Shown here in pieces: positions 24,201-39,200 of a DNA stretch of 64,000 nt. The notes under the pieces were generated by a model. The model did not search any database. It was not told where the DNA came from and was given only the letters and a program-made list of their open reading frames with translations. A program made the position numbers and the translations under genes. Source of the stretch: Agrostemma githago (taxonomy: Eukaryota > Streptophyta > Magnoliopsida > Caryophyllales > Caryophyllaceae); assembly GCA_958450325.1 (NCBI GenBank), contig OY288257.1, forward strand, positions 31,080,771 through 31,144,770, given 5' to 3'. The first letter of the stretch is position 1. Each line of letters starts with the position of its first letter.

Positions 24201-27200
24201 TATTATGAAATTCTATTATATAAAGAACGTAATCATTCGTTTTTAGATATCAATCGAAAATGTTTTGAGTCCAACAAAGAGTTCTTAAGAATATAAATTT
24301 AAGCTCACATCGAAAAATTATAATAAGTGATGGAATTCTATTATATAAATAAAAGTAATCATTCGTCTTTAGATATAACCTGAAAAATTTTAACGTACTT
24401 TTTATTGTTGAGTAGTCTTACCAATTTATGCAATCATCCAACTTAGTGTCATCATCGATAATGAAAGGAAAAATATTCATGGGGATTCCTTGCCTTCCTG
24501 GTCTTCGACACACGACAAGGCATTTGACGCATGCACTAAAAATCGGCCCGTGCATCGCACGGGCTTTCCAACTAGTATGGTAATATACCTAGAACAAATA
24601 AGGAAAGTAAAGAAATTGGGTAAAAAATAAAAACTTGCCAAACAAGAAATATGGGACGAAAATTAAAAAACGGAGGGAGTGGCTTGTAAATATCGTTGTT
24701 TTATTTAGTTTCATTGTGTAAATTAAGGTGTTTGAGTAGCCAAAGTTGTATAAACTTCTGCTTGATTGAGCTAGTTTATGAAAATTAATATGTTTAAGTT
24801 GCTAAAGTTTGTATAAGTATCCGTTAGATTGAGTTAAATTAACCAAAGTTTACAAATTATGTCTTTGATTGTATTGATTTAACAAAAGCTTGCAAATATG
24901 CTTATTTAATTGAGTTAGATTAATTAAAGGTTAAAAATCTATGTGTTTGATTGTGACACGATTTATGGCGAAAGCGGTTTAATGAAAGTAACAATTATGG
25001 TGTGAAGTTTCATAGATGCACCAAAGGCACGCTTAGCCTCACTTCACACGTGATATTTGTCTAAGAATAGGGATATCAGTGTAGTGGATAAAAGGCGGAT
25101 ACCGCATCGCTTATGCATGGCGGGTGTGGAGGATGATTATGCGTGTGACGAGTGACGGGTGGTAGGTAGAGGAATGAAAATGCTAACCGCGATGGGTAAT
25201 GGGACGGAGGTGGTTTTAACTTATCCACGTACCCGCACTCTCCCCTCCCCAATGACATCATTGAGGACCTCTCGATTGTAGACCTATCCAATCTTTACGG
25301 TTGACCTTAATTAAAGACCTATTTAACTTGACTCGAGAAAATTCAAAGTACTTCTTGAATATTGAATGGCTTGTTAAAAACTTAAACAATTAAGACTTCT
25401 AATTATTCGATCATGTAAACAATGAACACAAGACCCCTATTTATGGCTCGCTTGAGATGTGGATAGGGTTGGCAACGGGGCGGATATGGGTCGGGTCCGG
25501 CAGGACCCGGACCCGGACCCAGATCCGCATTTCAAAAGTTGGACCGGGCCCTACAGGGTCCAAATTTTTTAGACCCTTACCCGGACCCAATGGGTACGGG
25601 TAGGATCTGGGTCCTTCACGGGTCCAATATCCGACAATTTTTTATGTATAGAAGATCAATAAATCAATTATTTTTAGACATTTAGTACCTAAAAGTATGA
25701 AATAATGAGATTCTTAAAACTAACGTTAACATTAAAACCAAAATCCCATCTAATTTGATACTAAAAACAGGCGCACACACAAACTTCAAGATTTTCTATT
25801 GCTGTGATCATCATCATCCATTAGTCCAACATATAAAACACTGGGTCGGGTCCGGGTCCGGGTCCTATAGGACCCGACCCCATACCTTACCCATTGACAA
25901 CCCTACTCATGACATTGTCAATTCTTTTAATTAGTTTCCAATTTCATTTTTTCTCACATCAAAATATTTGGAACCAAAGGAATATGAAATGCCTCTGGAT
26001 AAGAAAAAGACGGGACCAAAAAGTGGCAAATAGAGGATTGTTGAGCACAAGATAGAAGGGAAGCGTGGATGGATGAGTGTCGAGAAGCATGGTGAGAGCA
26101 AAAGTGTTGTGTAAACTGGACAGACCCGACAGAAATCGAACGAGAGTGAGGGAGAGGAAAGAGGTAACCGAGAATGTGATTTGCAGTGACGAGGTAAGGG
26201 AGCCTCTGACTTGAAAACTATTTCCGGTTCGACCGAGGTGGCGATCAGCTAGTACCGGTAGTTCCCCAAGGTTGACACTGCTGCACCGAGACTCACCCAC
26301 TTGAGGCACGGAGCATTGGAACGACGAAATTATACGATACCCAGGAAAGATTAATTGAGCATAGAGTAGAGGAAGAAGGAAGAGAAAGGAACCAGTGTAA
26401 TGTGTTGTGTTTTTGTGGTGCTGCAAGGTGTGCTATTTATAGCAGCACAAACGTGCTGGTAACAGCACAAAAACGGCTCCCTAATTGCAGAGTCAAATGG
26501 CTGAACAACAGTCCCCTTTTGACTTGCACAACGGGACTACAGCAGCAGCAGCCAGCCAACACACACACTCACAGTGAACCCTAAATCTAAACCGAGACAG
26601 GCCCAAAAAGATAGGCAAAGCCCGCCGCAGGCGATTTCCCAAATCCCAAATCCGGATCCGGGCCGGGCTCGGGCACGCGCACGCGTGTGCGAGCTGAATT
26701 AAGCACCTCGCAGGTCCATATAAAATGACCCCCTTTCACCACTAGTGATACCCATAGTTAGAGTAGTGTATATAAACTACATATGACACTAGTACTCTTC
26801 CTATGTGGGACAATTAGTAATAAGGACTTAGCCCCTATTTTCCAACAATCCCCCACTAGGGGCTACAGAAACAAAGAGAGAGATTCCTGGGTAAAGGAAG
26901 GGTGGATACTTAGGTATCAATATCTTTCGATTTGAATTGACACTTTAGTGAGGTGAGGAAACAACTTACTTTCAGTGAGTGAATATCTTTTGATTTGAAT
27001 TCCTAACTGAGCTTCGGTCGATACCCCCCACAACACATATCATACCTTCGAAATTAAGGTCGTTCCGCGATTTCAATGTGTAACGCGCTCTTAAAAGCCA
27101 TGCGTTTACCTTGGTAATTATAAGTGTAATCATAGGACTTCTCATAGTCTTATGATTGTTACACCTATGCAGGTGGCTCAAGTGCTTCTCAATAGCACTT

Positions 27201-30200
27201 CTCACATGAGCCATTAAGGACATAAGTCCAACCTAATGTATGGTTCATCAAGTGCGTCTCAAAAGCACCACCATTAAGGCTATGAACCCATACAATGCCA
27301 TAGAAATGGAGACTTTGGACCTAGTCAAGTATCACTCTTTAACTTGACTTAAGGACCTAAGCCCCATTCCTCTCGACAAGTCAACAACTTGTCTCCTAGG
27401 CAACCCCTTAGTGAGGATATCAGCAAGATTGCATTTGGACTTCACATAGTCCACAGCTATTACTCCATTCTCAAGGAGTTGTCTTACTGCAGCGTGTCTA
27501 ATTCGCATATGCCTCTTTTTTGCGTTATAGACACTATTTTTTGCAACTCCAATGGCTGCTTGGCAGTCACAGTGTAGGGAGATCGGTGTCTGCCGACTTC
27601 CCCACATAGGCACATCGGCTAGTAGGTTTCTCAACCAATCAGCCTCCTGTCCTGCTAGCTCAAGAGCTATGAACTCTGACTCCATGGTAGAGCGTGCCAT
27701 ACAAGTCTGTTTAGAGGACTGCCACGATACAGCACCTCCACCCATGGTAAACACATAACCACTAGTAGAACAGATTTGATCGTTTCCTGTAACCCAATTC
27801 GCATCACTATATCCTTCCAATACAGCTGGAAATTTATTGTAATGCAAACACAGATCAACTGTTCCTTTTAGGTATCTTAGTAAACGATTAAGTGCAGTCC
27901 AATGTTCAGAACTAGGGTTATGTGTGTAACGACTCAGTCTACTAACGGCATAACCAATATCTGGTCGTGTACAGTTCATGAGAAACATCACACTACCTAG
28001 AATTTTAGCATACTCTTCTTGGGAAACACTCTTACCCAAGTTTTTACACAAAGATATGCTAGCATCATAGGGTGTTCTAGCAGGCTCGACATCAAAACAG
28101 TCAAACTTTTTCAACACTTTTTCAACATAGTGAGATTGACTCAAAGAGATTCCATTAGAGTTTCGGGTAACCTTAACTCCTAGGATTACATCAGCTTCTC
28201 CTAGGTCCTTCATCTCAAATTGTGATGACAAAAAATCGTTGGTTTTAATTACTACATCCATATTATTACCAAAAATTAACATATCATCAACATACAGGCA
28301 TATGATCACATAGTCAGATTCAAACATCTTCGAATACACACATGAATCAGAGTTGTTAACCATATAGCCATTTGTTATCAAAGTGCTGTTAAATTTCTCA
28401 TACCACTGTTTTGGTGCTTGTTTTAGACCATATAGTGATTTGTTCAGTTTACACACTTTATTCTCGTGACCTTTGACCACAAATCCTTCAGGTTGCGTCA
28501 TATAGATTTCTTCTCTTAAATCACCATTCAAAAAGGCAGTTTTAACATCCATCTGATGTATAACTAGGTTATGAATAGCAGCTAACGCAATCAGAATTCT
28601 TATAGTCGAGATTTTGGTCACAGGTGAATAAGTATCGAAATAATCAACATCTTTCTTTTGTGTAAAGCCTCTAACCACTAGTCTAGCTTTGAACCTTTCT
28701 ATTGAACCGTCAGGTCTCATTTTCTTTCTAAACACCCATTTACTGCTAATGGGTTTGCTACCTTTGGGTAAATCAGTTAACTCCCAAGTCTGATTATAAG
28801 CAATAGAATCAAGTTCATTTTTAATAGCATCTTTCCAAAAATTAGCATCAATAGATTTCATCGCTTCATCATATGTTTTTGGATCCTCTTCTATTAAAAA
28901 AGCATACACAAACTCTTCACTAGCACAGATAGAGTAACCATGTTCAGATAGGAATGTTGAGACAAAATCATCACCAAAGTTCTTTGCACATCTAGTTCTT
29001 TTACTCCTTCTAGGTTCAACATTATGATCAGTAGAAGTGCTAGCATGTGAAGACATATCAACAGATGTAACAGGTAAAACAGATGGTGATTCAACATTCT
29101 TCTTTAATGGAAATACATGTTCAAAAAATTCAGCATCTCTAGCTTCAGATATAGAGCGATCATTTAAAGACATGAATCTATAAGCAGAGCTATTCTGTGC
29201 ATAACCGATAAACACACAATCGTAGGTTTTAGGTCCAACTGTGGGTCTCCTAAACTCAGGTAAACCCACCTTAGCTAAACAACCCCATACCCTAAGGAAG
29301 CTCAGGTTAGGAGGATAGCCCTTCCAAATCTCGTAGGGGGTCTTATCTATTTTCTTATGGGGAACACGGTTAAGAATATGACAAGCCGATAAAATCGCTT
29401 CCCCCCACATATCGTCAGAAAGGCCAGAACTTAAGAGCATAGCATTCATCATTTCTTTTAAAGTTCTGTTTTTACGTTCAGCTACGCCATTAGACTGAGG
29501 TAAGTAAGGTGGTCTATACTCATGGATTAATCCGTTTTTCTCACAGAAATCAACTAAGTAATCGGACCTATACTCGCCCCCTCTGTCAGACCTTACCCTT
29601 TTTATTTTCCTGTCGAGCTGATTTTCGACTTCGGTTTTAAAGTTTATAAACGATTGTTCTGCTTCGTCTTTAGTCCTAAGCAAGTATACTCTAGTGTATC
29701 TCGAACAGTCGTCTATAAAGGTGACATAATAATGCTTACCGCCTCTACTTGCAGTATTCTTGAAATCAGCTAGGTCGGTGTGAATTAATTCAAGAAGACT
29801 CGTACTCCTAGCACAAACTGGTTTACTAGGTTTTTTAGTGAATTTAGCCTCAACGCAGCTAGCACATTTCGAGAATTCTTTATCAGTTAAGCTTGGAATT
29901 AGACTCATCTTTCTAAGCTTTTTAATATAGTCTACATTCACATGACCCAATCTACCATGCCAGATATCAAGAGATTCAACGATATAAGCAGAAGTGGAAG
30001 CAATATTATTAAAATCAAAATCAGTGTTTAAAATAAATAAACCCGCAGACAAATATCCCTTCCCGACAAAGTCCCCATTACGCGACATTACGACCTTGTC
30101 AGCTTCAAAAACAAGCTTCAAACCAGCTTTGTTAAGTAAAGCACCAGACACGAGGTTTCGACGTAAAGAAGGAACATACAACACATTTGTCAGGGCAAGA

Positions 30201-33200
30201 GTTTTTCCTGAGGAGAGTTTGAGAAAGATCTTGCCTTTTCCGGAGATCACTGCAGAAGAGGAATTACCCATGTAGACACATTCTCCGTTGGCCACTTCCT
30301 CGAACTCAGCGAACATTCCCCTTTCAGCACAGAGGTGTCTTGAAGCGCCAGTATCCAGCACCCACTCAGCAGCATTTCCCACCAAATTAGCCTCAACAAC
30401 CACAGCAGCAATGACTTCATCATCAGTAACAGCAACATTTGCTTCAGCAGTCTTCTTGTGAGTACACTGGTAAGCCTTGTGACCGCTTTTCCCACACACG
30501 TAGCAGACAAGAGTACCTTGAGGTTTTTGGATTTTGGGAACAGGTTTGGTGTGTTTTCCTAGACCATTTTTCTTACCCTGACTCTGACCTTGACCTTGAC
30601 TCTGACCATTCCTATTTTTCCCCTTATTCTTTCCCTTGGACTTGTCAGCATTAGACGGACCACCAGACTCAACTACAACCATATTAACTTTAGCAGCATT
30701 AACAGGTAGAGCAACTGGTTTATCTTTAAGACGATTAGCCTCTTCGGTCCTCATATGACCAACAAGTTCTTGGAGGGACAAATCCTTTTTCTTATGTTTA
30801 AGGTGGTTTCTATAGTCAGACCAGGAAGGAGGGAATTTTTCGAGTAGTACATTAGCAAGAAAAACATCACACAATTTCATCCCTTCATTTATGACATCAG
30901 CACACAAATTTTCATAAATATGCACTTGCTCCATAATCGATTTACCATCCTCCATAACAAATTCCAGCCATTTTCCAACAACGTATTTCTTTTTTCCAGC
31001 ATCATCTGACCCATATTTTGACTCTAACGTCTCCCAAATAGTTTTAGCCGACTTATTTGGAGCAAATAAATCAAACAGGGTGTTAGTCATGTTGTTTAGA
31101 ATATGACAACGAGCAGTCTTATTATCTTTTTCGTACTTTTTGATAGCATCATCATTAGACTTGATAACAGACGCGATAGGAGGAGTAGCCTCGACAGTAG
31201 TGGACGCAACAACAGGAATAGGACAGTCCTCAGACAACACATAATCAATATCGAGTTGTTCAAAAAACATAAGCAGTTTCTGAGACCATCGTTTATAATT
31301 GTTACCATCCAATTGTTCAATTTTAGACAGATCAGGAACCAACTTAGACACAACTGACATTGTTACAGTAACAATAAATAGTTTTCAAACTGTTGTGTAA
31401 ACTGGACAGACCCGACAGAAATCGAACGAGAGTGAGGGAGAGGAAAGAGGTAACCGAGAATGTGATTTGCAGTGACGAGGTAAGGGAGCCTCTGACTTGA
31501 AAACTATTTCCGGTTCGACCGAGGTGGCGATCAGCTAGTACCGGTAGTTCCCCAAGGTTGACACTGCTGCACCGAGACTCACCCACTTGAGGCACGGAGC
31601 ATTGGAACGACGAAATTATACGATACCCAGGAAAGATTAATTGAGCATAGAGTAGAGGAAGAAGGAAGAGAAAGGAACCAGTGTAATGTGTTGTGTTTTT
31701 GTGGTGCTGCAAGGTGTGCTATTTATAGCAGCACAAACGTGCTGGTAACAGCACAAAAACGGCTCCCTAATTGCAGAGTCAAATGGCTGAACAACAGTCC
31801 CCTTTTGACTTGCACAACGGGACTACAGCAGCAGCAGCCAGCCAACACACACACTCACAGTGAACCCTAAATCTAAACCGAGACAGGCCCAAAAAGATAG
31901 GCAAAGCCCGCCGCAGGCGATTTCCCAAATCCCAAATCCGGATCCGGGCCGGGCTCGGGCACGCGCGCGCGTGTGCGAGCTGAATTAAGCACCTCGCAGG
32001 TCCATATAAAATGACCCCCTTTCACCACTAGTGATACCCATAGTTAGAGTAGTGTATATAAACTACATATGACACTAGTACTCTTCCTATGTGGGACAAT
32101 TAGTAATAAGGACTTAGCCCCTATTTTCCAACAATCCCCCACTAGGGGCTACAGAAACAAAGAGAGAGATTCCTGGGTAAAGGAAGGGTGGATACTTAGG
32201 TATCAATATCTTTCGATTTGAATTGACACTTTAGTGAGGTGAGGAAACAACTTACTTTCAGTGAGTGAATATCTTTTGATTTGAATTCCTAACTGAGCTT
32301 CGGTCGATACCCCCCACAACACATATCATACCTTCGAAATTAAGGTCGTTCCGCGATTTCAATGTGTAACGCGCTCTTAAAAGCCATGCGTTTACCTTGG
32401 TAATTATAAGTGTAATCATAGGACTTCTCATAGTCTTATGATTGTTACACCTATGCAGGTGGCTCAAGTGCTTCTCAATAGCACTTCTCACATGAGCCAT
32501 TAAGGACATAAGTCCAACCTAATGTATGGTTCATCAAGTGCGTCTCAAAAGCACCACCATTAAGGCTATGAACCCATACAATGCCATAGAAATGGAGACT
32601 TTGGACCTAGTCAAGTATCACTCTTTAACTTGACTTAAGGACCTAAGCCCCATTCCTCTCGACAAGTCAACAACTTGTCTCCTAGGCAACCCCTTAGTGA
32701 GGATATCAGCAAGATTGCATTTGGACTTCACATAGTCCACAGCTATTACTCCATTCTCAAGGAGTTGTCTTACTGCAGCGTGTCTAATTCGCATATGCCT
32801 CTTTTTTGCGTTATAGACACTATTTTTTGCAACTCCAATGGCTGCTTGGCAGTCACAGTGTAGGGAGATCGGTGTCTGCCGACTTCCCCACATAGGCACA
32901 TCGGCTAGTAGGTTTCTCAACCAATCAGCCTCCTGTCCTGCTAGCTCAAGAGCTATGAACTCTGACTCCATGGTAGAGCGTGCCATACAAGTCTGTTTAG
33001 AGGACTGCCACGATACAGCACCTCCACCCATGGTAAACACATAACCACTAGTAGAACAGATTTGATCGTTTCCTGTAACCCAATTCGCATCACTATATCC
33101 TTCCAATACAGCTGGAAATTTATTGTAATGCAAACACAGATCAGCTGTTCCTTTTAGGTATCTTAGTAAACGATTAAGTGCAGTCCAATGTTCAGAACTA

Positions 33201-36200
33201 GGGTTATGTGTGTAACGACTCAGTCTACTAACGGCATAACCAATATCTGGTCGTGTACAGTTCATGAGAAACATCACACTACCTAGAATTTTAGCATACT
33301 CTTCTTGGGAAACACTCTTACCCAAGTTTTTACACAAAGATATGCTAGCATCATAGGGTGTTCTAGCAGGCTCGACATCAAAACAGTCAAACTTTTTCAA
33401 CACTTTTTCAACATAGTGAGATTGACTCAAAGAGATTCCATTAGAGTTTCGGGTAACCTTAACTCCTAGGATTACATCAGCTTCTCCTAGGTCCTTCATC
33501 TCAAATTGTGATGACAAAAAATCGTTGGTTTTAATTACTACATCCATATTATTACCAAAAATTAACATATCATCAACATACAGGCATATGATCACATAGT
33601 CAGATTCAAACATCTTCGAATACACACATGAATCAGAGTTGTTAACCATATAGCCATTTGTTATCAAAGTGCTGTTAAATTTCTCATACCACTGTTTTGG
33701 TGCTTGTTTTAGACCATATAGTGATTTGTTCAGTTTACACACTTTATTCTCGTGACCTTTGACCACAAATCCTTCAGGTTGCGTCATATAGATTTCTTCT
33801 CTTAAATCACCATTCAAAAAGGCAGATTTAACATCCATCTGATGTATAACTAGGTTATGAATAGCAGCTAACGCAATCAGAATTCTTATAGTCGAGATTT
33901 TGGTCACAGGTGAATAAGTATCGAAATAATCAACATCTTTCTTTTGTGTAAAGCCTCTAACCACTAGTCTAGCTTTGAACCTTTCTATTGAACCGTCAGG
34001 TCTCATTTTCTTTCTAAACACCCATTTACTGCTAATGGGTTTGCTACCTTTGGGTAAATCAGTTAACTCCCAAGTCTGATTATAAGCAATAGAATCAAGT
34101 TCATTTTTAATAGCATCTTTCCAAAAATTAGCATCAATAGATTTCATCGCTTCATCATATGTTTTTGGATCCTCTTCTATTAAAAAAGCATACACAAACT
34201 CTTCACTAGCACAGATAGAGTAACCATGTTCAGATAGGAATGTTGAGACAAAATCATCACCAAAGTTCTTTGCACATCTAGTTCTTTTACTCCTTCTAGG
34301 TTCAACATTATGATCAGTAGAAGTGCTAGCATGTGAAGACATATCAACAGATGTAACAGGTAAAACAGATGGTGATTCAACATTCTTCTTTAATGGAAAT
34401 ACATGTTCAAAAAATTCAGCATCTCTAGCTTCAGATATAGAGCGATCATTTAAAGACATGAATCTATAAGCAGAGCTATTCTGTGCATAACCGATAAACA
34501 CACAATCGTAGGTTTTAGGTCCAACTGTGGGTCTCCTAAACTCAGGTAAACCCACCTTAGCTAAACAACCCCATACCCTAAGGAAGCTCAGGTTAGGAGG
34601 ATAGCCCTTCCAAATCTCGTAGGGGGTCTTATCTATTTTCTTATGGGGAACACGGTTAAGAATATGACAAGCCGATAAAATCGCCTCCCCCCACATATCG
34701 TCAGAAAGGCCAGAACTTAAGAGCATAGCATTCATCATTTCTTTTAAAGTTCTGTTTTTACGTTCAGCTACGCCATTAGACTGAGGTAAGTAAGGTGGTC
34801 TATACTCATGGATTAATCCGTTTTTCTCACAGAAATCAACTAAGTAATCGGACCTATACTCACCCCCTCCGTCAGACCTTACCCTTTTTATTTTCCTGTC
34901 GAGCTGATTTTCGACTTCGGTTTTAAAGTTTATAAACGATTGTTCTGCTTCGTCTTTAGTCCTAAGCAAGTATACTCTAGTGTATCTCGAACAGTCGTCT
35001 ATAAAGGTGACATAATAATGCTTACCGCCTCTACTTGCAGTATTCTTGAAATCAGCTAGGTCGGTGTGAATTAATTCAAGAAGACTCGTACTCCTAGCAC
35101 AAACTGGTTTACTAGGTTTTTTAGTGAATTTAGCCTCAACGCAGCTAGCACATTTCGAGAATTCTTTATCAGTTAAGCTTGGAATTAGACTCATCTTTCT
35201 AAGCTTTTTAATATAGTCTACATTCACATGACCCAATCTACCATGCCAGATATCAAGAGATTCAACGATATAAGCAGAAGTGGAAGCAATATTATTAAAA
35301 TCAAAATCAGTGTTTAAAATAAATAAACCCCCAGACAAATATCCCTTCCCGACAAAGTCCCCATTACGCGACATTACGACCTTGTCAGCTTCAAAAACAA
35401 GCTTCAAACCAGCTTTGTTAAGTAAAGCACCAGACACGAGGTTTCGACGTAAAGAAGGAACATACAACACATTTGTCAGGGCAAGAGTTTTTCCTGAGGA
35501 GAGTTTGAGAAAGATCTTGCCTTTTCCGGAGATCACTGCAGAAGAGGAATTACCCATGTAGACACATTCTCCGTTGGCCACTTCCTCGAACTCAGCGAAC
35601 ATTCCCCTTTCAGCACAGAGGTGTCTTGAAGCGCCAGTATCCAGCACCCACTCAGCAGCATTTCCCACCAAATTAGCCTCAACAACCACAGCAGCAATGA
35701 CTTCATCATCAGTAACAGCAACATTTGCTTCAGCAGTCTTCTTGTGAGTACACTGGTAAGCCTTGTGACCGCTTTTCCCACACACGTAGCAGACAAGAGT
35801 ACCTTGAGGTTTTTGGATTTTGGGAACAGGTTTGGTGTGTTTTCCTAGACCATTTTTCTTACCCTGACTCTGACCTTGACCTTGACTCTGACCATTCCTA
35901 TTTTTCCCCTTATTCTTTCCCTTGGACTTGTCAGCATTAGACGGACCACCAGACTCAACTACAACCATATTAACTTTAGCAGCATTAACAGATAGAGCAA
36001 CTGGTTTATCTTTAAGACGATTAGCCTCTTCGGTCCTCATATGACCAACAAGTTCTTGGAGGGACAAATCCTTTTTCTTATGTTTAAGGTGGTTTCTATA
36101 GTCAGACCAGGAAGGAGGGAATTTTTCGAGTAGTACATTAGCAAGAAAAACATCACACAATTTCATCCCTTCATTTATGACATCAGCACACAAATTTTCA

Positions 36201-39200
36201 TAAATATGCACTTGCTCCATAATCGATTTACCATCCTCCATAACAAATTCCAGCCATTTTCCAACAACGTATTTCTTTTTTCCAGCATCATCTGACCCAT
36301 ATTTTGACTCTAACGTCTCCCAAATAGTTTTAGCCGACTTATTTGGAGCAAATAAATCAAACAGGGTGTTAGTCATGTTGTTTAGAATATGACAACGAGC
36401 AGTCTTATTATCTTTTTCGTACTTTTTGATAGCATCATCATTAGACTTGATAACAGACGCGATAGGAGGAGTAGCCTCGACAGTAGTGGACGCAACAACA
36501 GGAATAGGACAGTCCTCAGACAACACATAATCAATATCGAGTTGTTCAAAAAACATAAGCAGTTTCTGAGACCATCGTTTATAATTGTTACCATCCAATT
36601 GTTCAATTTTAGACAGATCAGGAACCAACTTAGACACAACTGACATTGTTACAGTAACAATAAATAGTTTTCAAACTGTTGTGTAAACTGGACAGACCCG
36701 ACAGAAATCGAACGAGAGTGAGGGAGAGGAAAGAGGTAACCGAGAATGTGATTTGCAGTGACGAGGTAAGGGAGCCTCTGACTTGAAAACTATTTCCGGT
36801 TCGACCGAGGTGGCGATCAGCTAGTACCGGTAGTTCCCCAAGGTTGACACTGCTGCACCGAGACTCACCCACTTGAGGCACGGAGCATTGGAACGACGAA
36901 ATTATACGATACCCAGGAAAGATTAATTGAGCATAGAGTAGAGGAAGAAGGAAGAGAAAGGAACCAGTGTAATGTGTTGTGTTTTTGTGGTGCTGCAAGG
37001 TGTGCTATTTATAGCAGCACAAAAACGGCTCCCTAATTGCAGAGTCAAATGGCTGAACAACAGTCCCCTTTTGACTTGCACAACGGGACTACAGCAGCAG
37101 CAGCCAGCCAACACACACACTCACAGTGAACCCTAAATCTAAACCGAGACAGGCCCAAAAAGATAGGCAAAGCCCGCCGCAGGCGATTTCCCAAATCCCA
37201 AATCCGGATCCGGGCCGGGCTCGGGCACGCGCACGCGTGTGCGAGCTGAATTAAGCACCTCGCAGGTCCATATAAAATGACCCCCTTTCACCACTAGTGA
37301 TACCCATAGTTAGAGTAGTGTATATAAACTACATATGACACTAGTACTTTTCCTATGTGGGACAATTAGTAATAAGGACTTAGCCCCTATTTTCCAACAA
37401 AAAGTGCTTGAAGTGGGAAGTGAGAAGTTATGGTGGTAATGAGGTCATGAGGAAGCAAATGAGCGAAAGATGTTAAGGAGATGAGATGAATGTTACTCTC
37501 TCTCTCTCGTCAACTCCAATTTACCCATTTCTTTTTGCACATTTGCTGAGACGCATTTGATATCTTTCACTACGTATTAGTAAAAATTCTAATTTTTTGA
37601 TATTCTTATTCTACTTATCAAGACGAATCAAACACGATCCCAGATGATAATTGACTTAATAGATTGTGTAGAATTTGAAGATTCTTTTGGTTTTGGAATA
37701 GTGTCAAAAACTCAAATGGGTAAATTGGAGTTTAACGTAGGGAGTAGTTGATTTGTAGCCATGTAGGAGATAAGGTTGTCGGGGTGGAGGTGGAGAAGGG
37801 GTTTGGTTGATTAGGAGGTGGTAAGGTTGTTGAGGTGGGGGAGAAAAGGTTATGTTCAATGATAATTTAGCTTTAGATAAAAATATGTTAGGTACCTTGT
37901 ATATGAACCAAAAATATTTAGGGTTATGTCAAATGAGGAATGATCCGTCGAATAAGGATATAATATTAAGAAAATAATACGAGTTGGCCACCTCATTCAT
38001 CTACAACTTCGTTTCGTCTTACTTAAATAGTCCTTGTATCATATCATAGTCATCATGAAAGTTTGAGATTGACAAGTGAGTGCTTTGTGTATGGTATTTG
38101 ATGTTAGGTACTCTGTGACAAAAAGCCCTCCTATAAAACCATGTAAATTGGTTAGTAAATGAAAGTTATGTCCGTTCTTTTAGTAGTGGATTCCCATTTG
38201 ACAAAATATCTTCAAACGTGCAAAAGTTGTCATGCTTCAATTACAAAGTGAAAGCATACCTCCCTCTGCTGTTCTCATTATGAACCCACCAGCAGGGTCC
38301 TTGGTATCACGGCTAATTCCAGCAAGCTTGAGGGCCAGCGAATTAGCCAAACCCATATGACGATCAGTTCTTGATAGCCAAACCTGTAAGGTTAGATATC
38401 ATTATCATACACAGGCAATTTTAAGACTGAAAATTTTATAGACCATCGCAAAATGCATATGAACAATACAGGATTGTGAGTTGTAACATCATCAATCCAA
38501 GCAGACATCGGCAATTCTCCACCCCAGAGAATGTTGTTCCATCCACCACCCAAAATCCAAGCATCTTCTTTCTTACCTACGGAAGTTTCAAGTAAAAAAT
38601 TGTTGGTGTCTGGCATAAACAAACTCTATCAACCAACATTCACCAGATATGTATACATACATGAAACATACACCCTAAGTTCTTGCCCTTATTTGACTTT
38701 GGTAGTCAGCTGATATCAACTACATTTGCATTGTCAATCTTAAGATGAAACTGTTGTATACTGTGAGAAGCTATTAGAGTGACATTGTTTTGAATCTTTT
38801 GTTCATGGGAGTCAAATGAGAACAATATAAATGGGATAGAGTCTATTATAGGTATGATTTCATATGAAAATTTCTATAGTAACACAAAGAACATCATTTT
38901 AATAATCTTACTGACTTTTTCATCTTTAAGGTCATCTGTCTCTACCTTGGAAAAATGTATCCCTCAAGAAAAGGGCTTTTACCCTACAAATGTCAGCTTT
39001 TTCAAAGCAAGACAAGTAGGGACTATTTGGATGTAAGGACCAGAATACCTATATAAGTCTAAAGAAAGAAAACAAGTTTTTAAATTCACAACACAAATGT
39101 ATTTCATTAGCTCCATATGAAGATTTAGACAAGAAAAACAATGATCTGACTTACTTTTAGCTGCCACTTCAATCTTTTTTATAAATTCCTCTCTTGTACT

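Larger units (their letters stand above)
26105..37399 (-). mobile_element. Tandem Ty1/copia retrotransposon, LTR-INT-LTR-INT-LTR
   Basis: Three LTRs (26105-26847, 31391-32133, 36677-37399) and two internal regions repeat with a period of exactly 5286 bp. The whole locus is flanked by one AAAAG duplication (26100-26104 and 37400-37404). The middle LTR has none, so this is one insertion later doubled, most simply by unequal exchange between LTRs. It lies in intron 6 of LAF3 in the same orientation as the gene. Copia order (protease, integrase, RT, RNase H) is clear; the sublineage was not determined. Confidence 0.93.

Noticed and set aside
25076..25291. 71-codon frame on the minus strand in LAF3 intron 6
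   Set aside because: No similarity recognised and no coding-like context.
36630..36998. 122-codon frame in the copia LTR overlapping the gag start (also at 31344-31712 and 25959-26426)
   Set aside because: Its ATG is only about 8 nt after the TATA box, so upstream of the likely transcription start; no domain.
37495..37509. CT microsatellite
   Set aside because: Too short and common to be of note beyond mention.
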